Origin: Methylobacterium phyllostachyos
GTDB lineage: Bacteria; Pseudomonadota; Alphaproteobacteria; Rhizobiales; Beijerinckiaceae
Assembly: GCF_900103445.1 (NCBI RefSeq)
Contig: NZ_FNHS01000014.1
Location: 62,001 to 126,000, forward strand
DNA: 64,000 nt
Reading direction: 5' to 3'
Part shown: one piece after another, positions 8,497 through 17,538 of the stretch
How positions within the stretch are numbered: position 1 is the stretch's first letter
How the letters are laid out: each line of letters starts with the position of its first letter
Translations under genes and position numbers: made by a program
Notes under the pieces: generated by a model
What the model saw: only the letters and a program-made list of their open reading frames with translations
Databases searched by the model: none
Told to the model about the DNA's origin: nothing

Positions 8497-9645
8497 ATGA
8501 TCCTCGTCCCGATCCAGATCCTGCGCGGTCTCGCTGCCTTGATGGTGGTTTGGCACCATGCGCGGCATGAGGCGGATCTTCTTGCGCAACGGAGCGGCGG
8601 CCCCGCCCTTGATCCGGGCATGCTCTTGCCCTGGTGGGGCGGCGTCGATCTGTTCTTCGTGATCTCCGGCCTCGTCATCGTCCTGGCGAGCGGGCGCCTG
8701 TACGGGGTGCCGGGCGGCCGGGCCCGGTTCCTGGCCCATCGGATCGCCCGGGTGGTGCCGCTCTATTGGCTGGTGAGTCTCGCCTATCTCGCCCTTGCCC
8801 TGGCGCGTCCCGATCTGCTCGGGGAGGCCGCCGCCCTGGTCCATGATCCCACGGCCCTCGTGGCGGGCTTCCTGTTCTGGCCGGCCGCCCGGCCTGACGG
8901 CGTCGTCCAGCCGCTCTACGGGCTGGGCTGGACTCTGAACTACGAGGCCTTCTTCTATGCCCTCTTCACCGCCGGGCTCGGTTTCGGGCGGCGCGGCGCG
9001 GCGGCCTCGCTCATCGCCGTGCTGGGTCTCCTCGTCGCCGCTGGGGCCGTTTGGCCGGACCTGCCCGTGCCGCTGCGCTTCTGGGCGAACCCAATCGTGC
9101 TCGAATTCGCCGCCGGGGCCGGGCTCGCCCTCGCCTATCGCGGCGGCACCCGGCTCGCCGCGCCGCTGCGGGCCGGCCTCGCGGTATTCGGCCTCCTCGG
9201 CCTGATCCTGGCAGCCTACCTTCTCGCAGACCTTGGCGAGGCCGACGGTATCCTGCGTCCGCTCCTCGTCGGCGTGCCGGCGGCCCTGCTCGTGGCCTCT
9301 GCCCTCGGGCCGGGGCGCGATGCGGCGCAGGTCGCGCGTCTACCGGTCCCGACGCGGGCGCTCGTGATCCTCGGGGATGCCTCCTACGCCCTCTACCTCG
9401 TGCACCCCTTCGCCCTGCGCCTCATGCGCGAGGTCTTGCTGCGGCTCGGCGCGGCGCCGGCGCTGCACCCCTATGGCGGCATGATCCTGATGCTGGCGGC
9501 GAGCATCACGGCCGCCCTGCTCGTCCACCGATACGTCGAGACGCCGCTGACCCGGCGGGTGCGGCGGCTCCTCGACCCAATACCCGCGCAAAACCGTGTG
9601 CCCTGCGGAGCGGACCCGGTTCCCCATGGGCGTCGGCCGGATTAG
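8497..9645 (+). CDS. Acyltransferase 3 family membrane protein (OafA-like)
   Basis: An integral membrane O-acyltransferase, probably acetylating a surface sugar or lipid-linked glycan. The 382-residue product has the family opening IQILRGLAALMVVWHHARH with the catalytic His, then VDLFFVISGLVIV. About ten hydrophobic segments follow, ending with the ASYALYLVHPFAL block typical of the family. The frame is open further upstream, but MILVPIQILRG is the natural start. It may belong functionally with surface polysaccharide genes elsewhere; no direct partner is adjacent. Confidence 0.88.
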   Translation: MILVPIQILRGLAALMVVWHHARHEADLLAQRSGGPALDPGMLLPWWGGVDLFFVISGLVIVLASGRLYGVPGGRARFLAHRIARVVPLYWLVSLAYLALALARPDLLGEAAALVHDPTALVAGFLFWPAARPDGVVQPLYGLGWTLNYEAFFYALFTAGLGFGRRGAAASLIAVLGLLVAAGAVWPDLPVPLRFWANPIVLEFAAGAGLALAYRGGTRLAAPLRAGLAVFGLLGLILAAYLLADLGEADGILRPLLVGVPAALLVASALGPGRDAAQVARLPVPTRALVILGDASYALYLVHPFALRLMREVLLRLGAAPALHPYGGMILMLAASITAALLVHRYVETPLTRRVRRLLDPIPAQNRVPCGADPVPHGRRPD

Positions 9646-9670
9646 CCTCGCCCCCGAGGAGGACGAAGCC

Positions 9671-10534
9671 ATGAAGACGCTGCTCGTACCCATCGCGATG
9701 CATGACGCCCTGCCCTCCGTGTTCGAGACGACGCGGCTCGCCGCGACGCGCTTCGGCAGCCTGATCGAAGGCGTATCGCTGCGCCCGGCGCTCGCCGAAT
9801 ACGTCCCCGTCGACATGGTCGGCGGCATGACGTGGCTGCGGGACGAGGAGGCCGACCGGGCCGAGGCCGAGGAGGCGGGCGGCCGCTTCGTCGCCTTCAT
9901 GGACGCGGCCGGCATTCCCCGCCACGCCCGCGACGGGCTCTGCATACCGGAGCGGGTGCCGGAGGCTGGGCCGCGCTACCGCTGGCGGCAGGACGTGCCG
10001 ACCGGCGACGCGTTCCTGGGCCAATACGCCCGGCTGTTCTCCGCCACGGTGGTCGGCCGCCCGGGCACCACCGACAACGCCCCGCGCATGACCACCTTCG
10101 AGACCGCCCTGTTCGAGAGCGGCCGCCCGATCCTGCTCGCACCGCCGACGGCGCCCGCGACCCTCGGCGATGCGATCCTGATCGCCTGGAACGGCTCGAC
10201 CGAGACCGCCCGGGCGGTCGCCTTCGCCATGCCGTTCCTGCGCAGGGCGCAGCGGGTGCTGGTGCTGAGCGTCGAGGGCGGGATGGTGCCGGGCCCGAGC
10301 GCCCAGGACCTCGCCCAGGCCCTGGCGTGCGAGGGGGTGGACGCCGCCCACCGAGCCCTTCCGGCGGGGCGCCGCGCGCCCGGCGAGACGTTTCTCGCCG
10401 AGGCCAAGGCCTTCGGCTGCGACCTGCTGATCAAGGGCGCCTACACCCAGAGCCGCCTGCGCCAGATGATTTTTGGCGGCGTCACCAGCCACGTGCTGGC
10501 CTATGCCGACATGCCCGTGCTGATGGCGCATTGA
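9671..10534 (+). CDS. Universal stress protein (UspA family)
   Basis: A 287-residue protein with an N-terminal Usp-like half (MKTLLVPIAMHDALPSVFETTRLA) and a conserved C-terminal half ending GGVTSHVLAYADMPVLMAH, matching the GxxSxxVL...PVLxxH end of UspA domains. It resembles the tandem or degenerate-tandem Usp proteins common in alphaproteobacteria. A strong ribosome site GAGGAGGAC precedes the ATG. Binding of ATP or another ligand is possible but not shown. It is 25 bases downstream of the acyltransferase and may share its transcript. Confidence 0.85.
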   Translation: MKTLLVPIAMHDALPSVFETTRLAATRFGSLIEGVSLRPALAEYVPVDMVGGMTWLRDEEADRAEAEEAGGRFVAFMDAAGIPRHARDGLCIPERVPEAGPRYRWRQDVPTGDAFLGQYARLFSATVVGRPGTTDNAPRMTTFETALFESGRPILLAPPTAPATLGDAILIAWNGSTETARAVAFAMPFLRRAQRVLVLSVEGGMVPGPSAQDLAQALACEGVDAAHRALPAGRRAPGETFLAEAKAFGCDLLIKGAYTQSRLRQMIFGGVTSHVLAYADMPVLMAH

Positions 10535-10666
10535 CCGGCCGAGCAGTGGCCGGCCGCAGCCATCGCGGCTGTGGCCGGGACTGACCGATCACTGTCCCTC
10601 GACCGTTCGGTAACGCCGTTTCAGGTACGCGTGAACGGCGCGCTCGAAGGCGGCATTCTCGACCAC

Positions 10667-10876
10667 CTAGAGCTCACGGCGCGTTGCGAACGGACCGCGG
10701 ACGACGACTTTGTCCATCGCGTCGGCATAGGATCTGGCGCGGCAATAGGCGCCCTCCTGTTCGAAGTGATAGTCGAAGAAATTATAAGACTGCTGCAATC
10801 GGCCTTCGAGCCAGATTTCGTCGATGCTGTGCTCGATCGCGACCGGCGCAATGGGATCGTTCGATGGCTCGGCCAT
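10667..10876 (-). CDS. Small conserved-looking hypothetical protein
   Basis: A 69-residue acidic-to-neutral soluble protein, MAEPSNDPIAPVAIEHSIDE onwards, rich in aromatic residues (QQSYNFFDYHFEQEGAYCRA). It is supported by an ideal ribosome site GGAGGTGA just upstream of the ATG and by normal codon use. No family was recognised. It is divergent from the exported protein at 11021. Confidence 0.65.
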   Translation of the reverse strand: MAEPSNDPIAPVAIEHSIDEIWLEGRLQQSYNFFDYHFEQEGAYCRARSYADAMDKVVVRGPFATRREL

Positions 10877-11020
10877 GACTCACCTCCACGATCGCACAAG
10901 TCTTGCACTCCATTGTCGGTGCGCAAGCGCATCGCCCGTGCGCGGATAATCGGTCGATTCAGGAACCGCCGCAGCACTGCAACGTTCGGCTCCCGCCCGC
11001 CCCGACCCGCAAGGATCCCC

Positions 11021-11626
11021 GTGACGCGTCCTGTCAAGCGCAGCCTCCTCGCCGCCCTGCTGACGGTGGCTTCGGTCACCGCCGTGCGGGCTGAGCCCAT
11101 GATGGCCCGATTCCGGGGGACGGTCGCGCGGGCCGAGGCGGACCGTCTCGAAATCCGCCGGCCGAGCGGCAGCACCCTCGCCGTGCGGATGGATCCGAGA
11201 ACCCGGATCTACGCGGTGAACGAGTCGGACCTGCGGGCGATCAAGCCCGAGAGCTACGTCAGCGTGCTCGGTGCCGCGGGGGTGGAGCCGCGGCGCGCCA
11301 CGGCGGTGACGCTGTACGCGCCCTCCGAACGCGGCTTCGAGGCGGGGAACCAGCCCTGGGATACGGCGCAGGGCGCGACGCTGACGGCCGGCTGGGTCTC
11401 CGACCTGCGCCGCGGCTCGCCCCTGAAGCTCGCTCTGTCATACGGGGGCGGGCAATCCGCCTTCGAGATTCCCGGCAATACGCCGGTGACGCAATTCTCA
11501 CCCGGCGAACGGGCACAGCTCCAGCCCGGCGCCGCCGTCACGATCTTCGCCCGCTCGGATGCGGACGGCGCCCTCACGGCAGCGACGATCGCGGTGGGCC
11601 GGCAGGGCGCCGTCCCGGGTCTCTGA
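11021..11626 (+). CDS. Exported hypothetical protein, DUF5666-like beta domains
   Basis: A 201-residue product with a GTG start preceded by AAGGA. Residues 1-24 are a signal peptide (positive VTRPVKRS, hydrophobic LLAALLTVASVTAV, cut after VRA). The mature part has repeated short OB-like elements: FRGTVARAEADRLEIRRPSG, RTRIYAVNESDLRAIKPESY, then a second unit around LTAGWVSDLRRGSPLKLALS and AVTIFARSDADGALTAATI. This pattern resembles DUF5666-type periplasmic proteins. The function is unknown. An earlier start would add an uncharacteristic N-terminus. Confidence 0.7.
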   Translation: MTRPVKRSLLAALLTVASVTAVRAEPMMARFRGTVARAEADRLEIRRPSGSTLAVRMDPRTRIYAVNESDLRAIKPESYVSVLGAAGVEPRRATAVTLYAPSERGFEAGNQPWDTAQGATLTAGWVSDLRRGSPLKLALSYGGGQSAFEIPGNTPVTQFSPGERAQLQPGAAVTIFARSDADGALTAATIAVGRQGAVPGL

Positions 11627-11697
11627 CGCTTCGGCGCAGTCTGCGCTGCGTCATTGTTCCCGCGCGCAGCGCACGAAGCTGCGCTACATCGGTCGCG

Positions 11698-12117
11698 ATG
11701 ACCGAATCCACCTTCGCCCTCGATTCGCGTTTGGCCGCCGACACCGTCGAGGTCGGCGACCTCGCTTTGTGCCGGGTCCTGCTGATGGATGATGCCCGGT
11801 TCCCGTGGCTGATCCTGGTGCCGCGTCGCCCCGACCTCTCTGAGATTACCGACCTGTCCGAGCCGGATTCGGTTGCCCTATGGCAGGAGATCCGCATCGC
11901 CACCGGGGTGATGCAGGCGCTGGCCACGCCCGACAAGGTGAATGTCGGGGCGTTGGGCAACATCGTGACCCAGCTCCATGTCCACGTGGTCGGCCGCTTC
12001 CGCTCGGACCCGGCCTGGCCTGGCCCGGTCTGGGGTTTCGGGACCTGCACGCCCTATCCACTCCACGCCCGCGCTCAGCTCATCGAGCGCGCCGGCGCCC
12101 TGTTCTCCGCGGCCTGA
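11698..12117 (+). CDS. HIT-family nucleotide hydrolase/transferase
   Basis: A 139-residue HIT-domain protein, probably a nucleotide-monophosphate hydrolase. The histidine-triad region reads TQLHVHVVGR at residues 91-100. His94 (the nucleophile position) and His96 are present, but the first triad position is Gln92. The C-terminal FGTCTPYPLHARAQLIERA resembles the HIT proteins that sit beside NudC in alphaproteobacteria. It is separated from nudC by only 6 bases, so the two are co-transcribed. Confidence 0.85.
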   Translation: MTESTFALDSRLAADTVEVGDLALCRVLLMDDARFPWLILVPRRPDLSEITDLSEPDSVALWQEIRIATGVMQALATPDKVNVGALGNIVTQLHVHVVGRFRSDPAWPGPVWGFGTCTPYPLHARAQLIERAGALFSAA

Positions 12118-12123
12118 ACGCCT

Positions 12124-13026
12124 ATGACCGATCCCCGCGACACCCTCGGCTTCGTCCGGAACCGCCTCGATCGCCATTCGGCCGAGCAGCCCGAGGAGGC
12201 GGTGCCCGCCTTCGATGCGCCCGATACCCGCCTCGTCCTCCTGTGCGGCGACCGGTTCGTGCTGCGCGGCGCCACCGCGCTGATCGCGCCCGAAGATGCG
12301 GCCGACCTCGCCGCCGGCACGCGGATCTTCCTCGGGCGCCGGGACGGGCGGCCGGTCTTCGCGCTTGCGGCGCCTGCCGAGGCCGCGGAGCGCTTCGCGG
12401 CCGATGAAACCCGCACCCTCGACCTGCGCAGCATCGCCACCGAATCCGCCGTCGAGGCGGAGGAACTGGGCCTGCTGGCGGTCGCCAAGTCGATGCTCGA
12501 CTGGCATGCCCGTCACGGCTTCTGCGCCAATTGCGGCGCCGCCACCGTGGCGACGGCCGGCGGCTTTCGCCGGGAATGCCCGGCCTGCGCCGCCCATCAC
12601 TTCCCCCGAGTCGACCCGGTGGTGATCATGCTGGTGCGCCGGGGGGATGCCTGCCTGCTGGGCCGCGGCCCGCATTTCCGGCCGCACATGTATTCCTGCC
12701 TCGCCGGCTTCCTGGAGCCCGGCGAAACGATCGAGGACGCGGTGCGCCGCGAGGTGTTCGAGGAGACGCGGATCCGCGTCGGCGCCGTCACCTACCGGAC
12801 CTCGCAGCCTTGGCCGTTCCCCTCGTCACTGATGCTGGGCTGCGCCGCGGAGGCTCTGGACGAGGCCATCGTGACCGATCCGAGCGAACTGGAGGATGCC
12901 CGGTGGTTCAGCCGCGCGGACGTCGCCGCCATGCTGGACGGCACGCATCCGGAGGGCTTCCAGGCGCCTCCGCCCATGGCGATCGCCAATTACCTGATGC
13001 GCGCCTTCGTGGCCGGGGCGACCTGA
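12124..13026 (+). CDS. nudC: NAD(+) diphosphatase
   Basis: Hydrolyses NADH to NMNH and AMP, and in known cases removes NAD caps from RNA. The 300-residue product has the NudC arrangement: an N-terminal domain, a four-cysteine zinc ribbon (CANCGAAT and CPACAAHHFPR), and a Nudix box GFLEPGETIEDAVRREVFEET. The diagnostic SQPWPFPSSLM follows the box. The Nudix box ends EETRI rather than EETGI, a small deviation. It follows the HIT gene directly. Confidence 0.94.
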   Translation: MTDPRDTLGFVRNRLDRHSAEQPEEAVPAFDAPDTRLVLLCGDRFVLRGATALIAPEDAADLAAGTRIFLGRRDGRPVFALAAPAEAAERFAADETRTLDLRSIATESAVEAEELGLLAVAKSMLDWHARHGFCANCGAATVATAGGFRRECPACAAHHFPRVDPVVIMLVRRGDACLLGRGPHFRPHMYSCLAGFLEPGETIEDAVRREVFEETRIRVGAVTYRTSQPWPFPSSLMLGCAAEALDEAIVTDPSELEDARWFSRADVAAMLDGTHPEGFQAPPPMAIANYLMRAFVAGAT

Positions 13027-13112
13027 GGCCGCCTCAGCCCGGCTGGGCCGCCTTGGGGATAAATCTGTGCAGTCGGGTGCGTCCGCCCGGCCGGGTCGTG
13101 AAGGCCTCTGGG

Positions 13113-14585
13113 TCAGATCGCTAAGCGACTCTGCGCTACCGCGACCGGGACCGCCCCCCGCATCTCGGAGAAGGCTTCGCCGACCATCAGCAGCGCCGGC
13201 CCGTCGAGGCCGGCCGCTTCGACGCGGTCGGCGAGGTCGGCGGCGGTGCCGCGCAGGGCCTGCTGGTTCGGGCGCGTGGCGTTGAACACCAGAAGCGCTG
13301 GCGTCGACGGCGCCAGCCCCTCCGCGACGGCCCGCGCGAGCAGGGCGCGGAGGGTGCGCTTCGGCATGTAGACCACCGTGGTGACGCTCGGATCGGCGAG
13401 CGCGCCCCAGTTCAGATCGTCCGGCAGGGCGCCGCGGCGGTCGTGGCCGGTGACGAATTGCAGACGGCGCGCCGCGTCGCGGTGGGTCAGCGACAGGCCG
13501 AGCGCCGCCGCTGCCCCCTGCGCCGCCGAGACGCCCGGCACCACCGACACGGGGATGCCGGAAGCGCGGCAGGCCTCGATCTCCTCGCCGGCCCGGCCGA
13601 AGACCAGCGGATCGCCGGATTTCAGCCGCACCACCTGCTTGCCCGTGCGGGCGAGCTGGACCATCAGCGCGTTGATGTCGTCCTGACGGCAGGACGGGCC
13701 GTGGCCGGTCTTGCCGACCAGCATGGTCCGGGCCTCGCGGCGGGCATAATCCAGGATCTCGGGGGCGACGAGGTCGTCGTACAGGATCACGTCGGCGTTG
13801 CGCAGCGCCCGCAGGGCCTTGAGCGTCAGAAGCTCCGCGTCGCCGGGGCCGGCGCCGACGAGCGTCACCGCGCCGCCCTTGGGGGCGGCCTCGGTCTCGC
13901 CGAGCAGTTCCGCGAGGTCCGCATCAGAGGGCGCCCGGTCGGGCTCCGCGAAGGCGCGGTCGGTGAAGCGTTCCCAGAAGGCACGCCGCTCGGCGAAGCC
14001 GTGGAAGCGCGCCGTGACGCCGTCCCGCCAGTCGCGGGCGGCCGCGACCCAGCGGGCGAATCCGCGGGGCAGCATCGCCTCGATCCGGGCGCGCACGGTC
14101 TGGCCGAAGACCGGGGCGGCGCCCTCCGTGGAGATGCCGACCACGAGCGGCGAACGGTTAACGATGGCGCCGAACTTCACGTCGCAGAGATGCGGCCGGT
14201 CCACCGCGTTGACGATGGCGCCGGCCCCGCGGGCGGCCGCCACGAAGGCGACGCACTCGGCCTCGTCCTCCATCGCGCCGATGCAGAAGGCTGCGCCCCA
14301 GAGATCGTCGGGGGTCCAGGCGCGTTCGTGCAGCACCACCTGCCCGTCGACGATCTCGCCCGGCACGGCGCGCAGCTCCTCGCCGGGCTCGGGGGCGTAG
14401 ACGTCGACATGGGCGCCGGCCGCCGCCAGCACCTTCACCTTCCAGGGCGCACCGCCGGAGGAACCAGCGAGCACGACGCGCTTGCCGCGCAGGGGCACGA
14501 AGACGGGCAGCACCGCCAGCGGCTCCAGGCCGGCGGCCTTGGTCTCGCGGGGCGCGCGGGCTGCGCGCAGGGGGGTGTCGGTCAC
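13113..14585 (-). CDS. cysG: Sirohaem synthase (multifunctional)
   Basis: Makes sirohaem from uroporphyrinogen III. The 490 residues contain the N-terminal precorrin-2 dehydrogenase/ferrochelatase part (VFVPLRGKRVVLAGSSGGAPWKVKVL, with NAD-binding GSSGGA) and, from about residue 240, the SAM-dependent uroporphyrinogen methyltransferase (VTLVGAGPGDAELLTLKALRAL, YDDLVAPEIL, KSGDPLVFGRAGEE, VVPGVSAAQGAAA). As last gene of the nitrate operon it supplies the cofactor of the nitrite reductase encoded at 19312-21129. A repeat element separates it from nasA, so it could also be expressed on its own. Confidence 0.94.
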   Translation of the reverse strand: MTDTPLRAARAPRETKAAGLEPLAVLPVFVPLRGKRVVLAGSSGGAPWKVKVLAAAGAHVDVYAPEPGEELRAVPGEIVDGQVVLHERAWTPDDLWGAAFCIGAMEDEAECVAFVAAARGAGAIVNAVDRPHLCDVKFGAIVNRSPLVVGISTEGAAPVFGQTVRARIEAMLPRGFARWVAAARDWRDGVTARFHGFAERRAFWERFTDRAFAEPDRAPSDADLAELLGETEAAPKGGAVTLVGAGPGDAELLTLKALRALRNADVILYDDLVAPEILDYARREARTMLVGKTGHGPSCRQDDINALMVQLARTGKQVVRLKSGDPLVFGRAGEEIEACRASGIPVSVVPGVSAAQGAAAALGLSLTHRDAARRLQFVTGHDRRGALPDDLNWGALADPSVTTVVYMPKRTLRALLARAVAEGLAPSTPALLVFNATRPNQQALRGTAADLADRVEAAGLDGPALLMVGEAFSEMRGAVPVAVAQSRLAI

Positions 14586-14627
14586 GGTTCGGTCCTGAAT
14601 CGTCCTCGGTCGGCCGGTCCCACCGGC

Positions 14628-14738
14628 CTCCTCATCCTGAGATGCTGTGCAGCAACCTCGAAGGCGGGCTCCAGGGATCGCGCGGCCGGCTGGAGGAGTC
14701 CTTCGAGGCCCGCTGACGCGGTCACCTCAGGATGAGGT
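14628..14738. repeat. Inverted intergenic repeat between nasA and cysG
   Basis: The ends CCTCATCCTGAGATG (left) and TCACCTCAGGATGAGG (right, 14722-14737) are inverted copies. The inner parts CAACCTCGAAGGCGGGCTCCAG and CTGGAGGAGTCCTTCGAGGCC also pair in part. It looks like a copy of a dispersed palindromic element of the CTCATCCTGAGG type common in alphaproteobacterial genomes. It would fold into a long imperfect hairpin in the operon transcript. Confidence 0.7.
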
Positions 14739-14788
14739 GGTCGGGTTGGACGGGCCGATCAATCCTCGATCACACGTGTACCAGATAA

Positions 14789-17485
14789 TCACGCGGCGCG
14801 GGCGGTCTGCCCAGCCAGCATCTTGCGGATCTCAGGGATGCACGAGCCGCAATTCGTTCCAGCCTTGCAGGCGGCGCCCACAGCCTCCACCGAGCCGGCG
14901 CCCCCCGCGATGGTGGCGGCGATCGCGTCGGCGCCGACGCCGTGACAGGCGCAGACCACCGGGCCCGCCGAAGCCGTGGCGGCTCGCCCAGAGAGCAGGG
15001 CCAGACGCTCAGGCGTCTCGGGCTCCTCGGCGGCGAACAGGGCCTTGGCGGCCTCCCAGTCCGGACGCGCTCCGGCGGGCGCGTAGGCGAGGCTGGCGAC
15101 GAGGCGGGTGCCGTCATAGACGGCGCAGCGGTAGCGATCGCGGGCGTGGTCGGCATACTCGGCCAGTTCGCAGCCGGGCAGCGCCTCGCTCTGGATCAGG
15201 CCGCGCATCATCAGCGCCACGGCCCGGGAGCTGTCCTGGGTGGCGAATTGCACGCCCCAGCCACCGGTGATCGCCGCCCGCGCCCACCACCAGCCCTCCG
15301 GCAGCGCTACCTGCGCCCGGGACAGCAGGAATCCGCGGGCGCGGTAGGCCACCGGCGCGATCGCGGCCGGCGTCGCTTTCAGCTCGGGCTGGCCCGAGAC
15401 CGGGTCCGGCATGCCGCGCACCAGGGCGCCGACCCGGGCCTTCGACGCGAAGGCGCCGCCCCAGTGCATCGGCATGAACAGGCTGCCCGGCACCACCGTG
15501 TCGGTGACCATCACCTCCAGTTCGGCCTCGCCATGCTCGGTCGCCAGCCGCGCGATGCCGCCATCGGTCAGGCGGTGGGCGGCCGCGTCGTCCGGATGGA
15601 CCTCGACGAACGGGACGGCGCGGTGTGCTGAGAGGCGCTGGCTCTTCCCGGTGCGCGTCATCGTGTGCCAATGGTCGCGCACCCGGCCGGTATTGAGCAC
15701 GAAGGGAAACTCGTCCGACACCGCGAGCGCCAGGGCCGGCGGCTGCACGGCGACGAAGCGCGCGCGCTGGTCGAAGGTGTAGAACCGCCCATCGCCGAAC
15801 AGGCGGGCCTTGCCCTGCGGCGCGCCGCGCGGCCCCGACCGCTTCGGGATCGGCCATTGCACCGGCAGGTTCACGTCGTAGGCGGCGTCGCTGATGTCGG
15901 TGAGCGCGCCGAGGTCGAAATCGCGCGTGCCGTTGTTCTCGTAGGCCGAGAGCCCGGCATGTTCGCGAAAAATCGCGGCGGCGGAGTCGAAAGCGAAGGC
16001 TCGGCCATGGCCGAGCCGGCGGCCGACATCGGCCAGCGCCGCCCAATCGGGCCGGGCCTCGCCGGGGCTCGTCAGGAACCGGCGCTGGCGCGAGATCCGC
16101 CGCTCGGAATTAGTGACGGTGCCGTCCTTCTCGCCCCAGGCCTGGGCGGGCAGCAGCACGGTGGTCTGGCCGAAGCCCCGGGCGGTGTCGGAATCCGAAA
16201 CGGCCTCCGAGACCACGTAGAGGTCGAGCCCTTTCAGCGCGTCCCGGATCATGTCGGCCCGCGGCATCGAGACCAGCGGGTTGGTGCCCATCACCCAGAG
16301 GGCCTTGATCTTGCCCCGCGCGACCGCCTCGAACAGGGCCACCGCCTTCATGCCCTCGCCGGTGATGATCCGCGGCGCGCCCCAGTAGCGGCGCACCCGG
16401 TCGACCTCCTCGGGGGCGAAGTGCATGTGGGCGGCCAGCATGTTGGCCAAGCCCCCGACCTCGCGCCCGCCCATGGCGTTGGGCTGGCCGGTGAGCGAGA
16501 ACGGCCCCGCCCCGGGCTGGCCGATCCGGCCGGTGATCAGGTGGCAATTGATGATGCTGTTGCCCTTGTCGGTGCCCTGCGCCGACTGGTTCACCCCCTG
16601 CGAGAAGGCGGTGACAACCCGGCGGGTGCCGGCGAACAGGGCGTAGAAGGCCGCGACGTCGGCCTCCGGCACGCCGGTAAGGACGGCGACCGCCGCGGCA
16701 TTCGGGGCGATCTGGCGGGCGCGGTCGAGGGCGCCGTCGAGGCCGGCCGTGTGGGACTCGATGAAGGCGCGATCGCGAAAACCGTTATCGGACAGGTAGA
16801 CCAGCAGGCCCGAGAACAGGGCGGAGTCGGTGCCCGGCCGGATGCCGAGGAACAGGTCGGATTCCTGCGCGGTCTGGGTCCGGCGCGGGTCGATGACGAC
16901 GAATTTGGTGCCGCGGCGCTCCTTGGCGTCGGCCATGCGGCGGAACAGGATCGGATGGCACCAGGCGGTGTTGGAGCCGACCAGCACGATCAGGTCGGCC
17001 TCGTCGAGATCCTCGTAGCAGCCCGGCACCGTGTCGGAGCCGAAGGCGCGGCGGTGCGCCGCCACCGCGCTCGACATGCACAGACGTGAGTTGGTGTCCA
17101 CGTGCGGCGTGCCGATGAAGCCCTTCGCGAGCTTGTTGGCGACGTAGTAATCCTCGGTGAGGAGTTGGCCCGAGAGGTAGAAGGCGATCGCGTCCGGGCC
17201 GTGCTCTTCGGCGACCGCGCTGAGCTTCTTCGCGACCGTGTCGAGGGCTGCGTCCCACGAGACCCGCGTGCCGTCGATCTCCGGGTGGAGCAGGCGGTTC
17301 TCCAGCGACAGGGTCTCGCCCAGCGCCGAGCCCTTCGAGCACAGGCGGCCGTAATTGGCCGGGTGCTCGGTATCGCCCGCGATCGTGGCGCCGCCCTGCC
17401 CGTCCGGGGTGGCGAGCACGCCGCATCCGACCCCGCAATAGGGGCAGGTGGTCCGCACCGTCGGCGCCGCCACTGGCTGGGTCAT
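14789..17485 (-). CDS. nasA: Assimilatory nitrate reductase catalytic subunit
   Basis: Molybdopterin enzyme reducing nitrate to nitrite in the cytoplasm. The 898 residues start with a [4Fe-4S] motif (TTCPYCGVGCGVLA ... GRLCSKGSAL), followed by the bis-MGD oxidoreductase body (YLSGQLLTEDYYVANKL, LVGSNTAWCHPI, INCHLITGRIGQPGAGPFSL). The end is a BFD-type [2Fe-2S] domain (CACHGVGAD ... CKAGTNCGSC), which receives electrons. There is no Tat signal, as expected for the assimilatory type. The ATG at 17485 fits the family; an upstream extension in the same frame crosses a repeat and was rejected. It lies downstream of the flavoprotein gene, with an inverted repeat between. Confidence 0.95.
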   Translation of the reverse strand: MTQPVAAPTVRTTCPYCGVGCGVLATPDGQGGATIAGDTEHPANYGRLCSKGSALGETLSLENRLLHPEIDGTRVSWDAALDTVAKKLSAVAEEHGPDAIAFYLSGQLLTEDYYVANKLAKGFIGTPHVDTNSRLCMSSAVAAHRRAFGSDTVPGCYEDLDEADLIVLVGSNTAWCHPILFRRMADAKERRGTKFVVIDPRRTQTAQESDLFLGIRPGTDSALFSGLLVYLSDNGFRDRAFIESHTAGLDGALDRARQIAPNAAAVAVLTGVPEADVAAFYALFAGTRRVVTAFSQGVNQSAQGTDKGNSIINCHLITGRIGQPGAGPFSLTGQPNAMGGREVGGLANMLAAHMHFAPEEVDRVRRYWGAPRIITGEGMKAVALFEAVARGKIKALWVMGTNPLVSMPRADMIRDALKGLDLYVVSEAVSDSDTARGFGQTTVLLPAQAWGEKDGTVTNSERRISRQRRFLTSPGEARPDWAALADVGRRLGHGRAFAFDSAAAIFREHAGLSAYENNGTRDFDLGALTDISDAAYDVNLPVQWPIPKRSGPRGAPQGKARLFGDGRFYTFDQRARFVAVQPPALALAVSDEFPFVLNTGRVRDHWHTMTRTGKSQRLSAHRAVPFVEVHPDDAAAHRLTDGGIARLATEHGEAELEVMVTDTVVPGSLFMPMHWGGAFASKARVGALVRGMPDPVSGQPELKATPAAIAPVAYRARGFLLSRAQVALPEGWWWARAAITGGWGVQFATQDSSRAVALMMRGLIQSEALPGCELAEYADHARDRYRCAVYDGTRLVASLAYAPAGARPDWEAAKALFAAEEPETPERLALLSGRAATASAGPVVCACHGVGADAIAATIAGGAGSVEAVGAACKAGTNCGSCIPEIRKMLAGQTARAA

Positions 17486-17538
17486 GGCTGAAGTCCTCGA
17501 AGGGTCGTCCTGGCGGGAGCAAGCTTCGCGCCGTATCT

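Noticed and set aside
10904..10925. TGCAC...GGTGCGCA dyad resembling an NtrC site in the gap before 11021
   Set aside because: No sigma-54 promoter was seen nearby and the neighbouring genes have no nitrogen link. The similarity is too weak.
14586..14788. Possible tRNA-like fold in the nasA-cysG gap
   Set aside because: The pairing is explained by a palindromic repeat; no anticodon arm or T-loop consensus is present.
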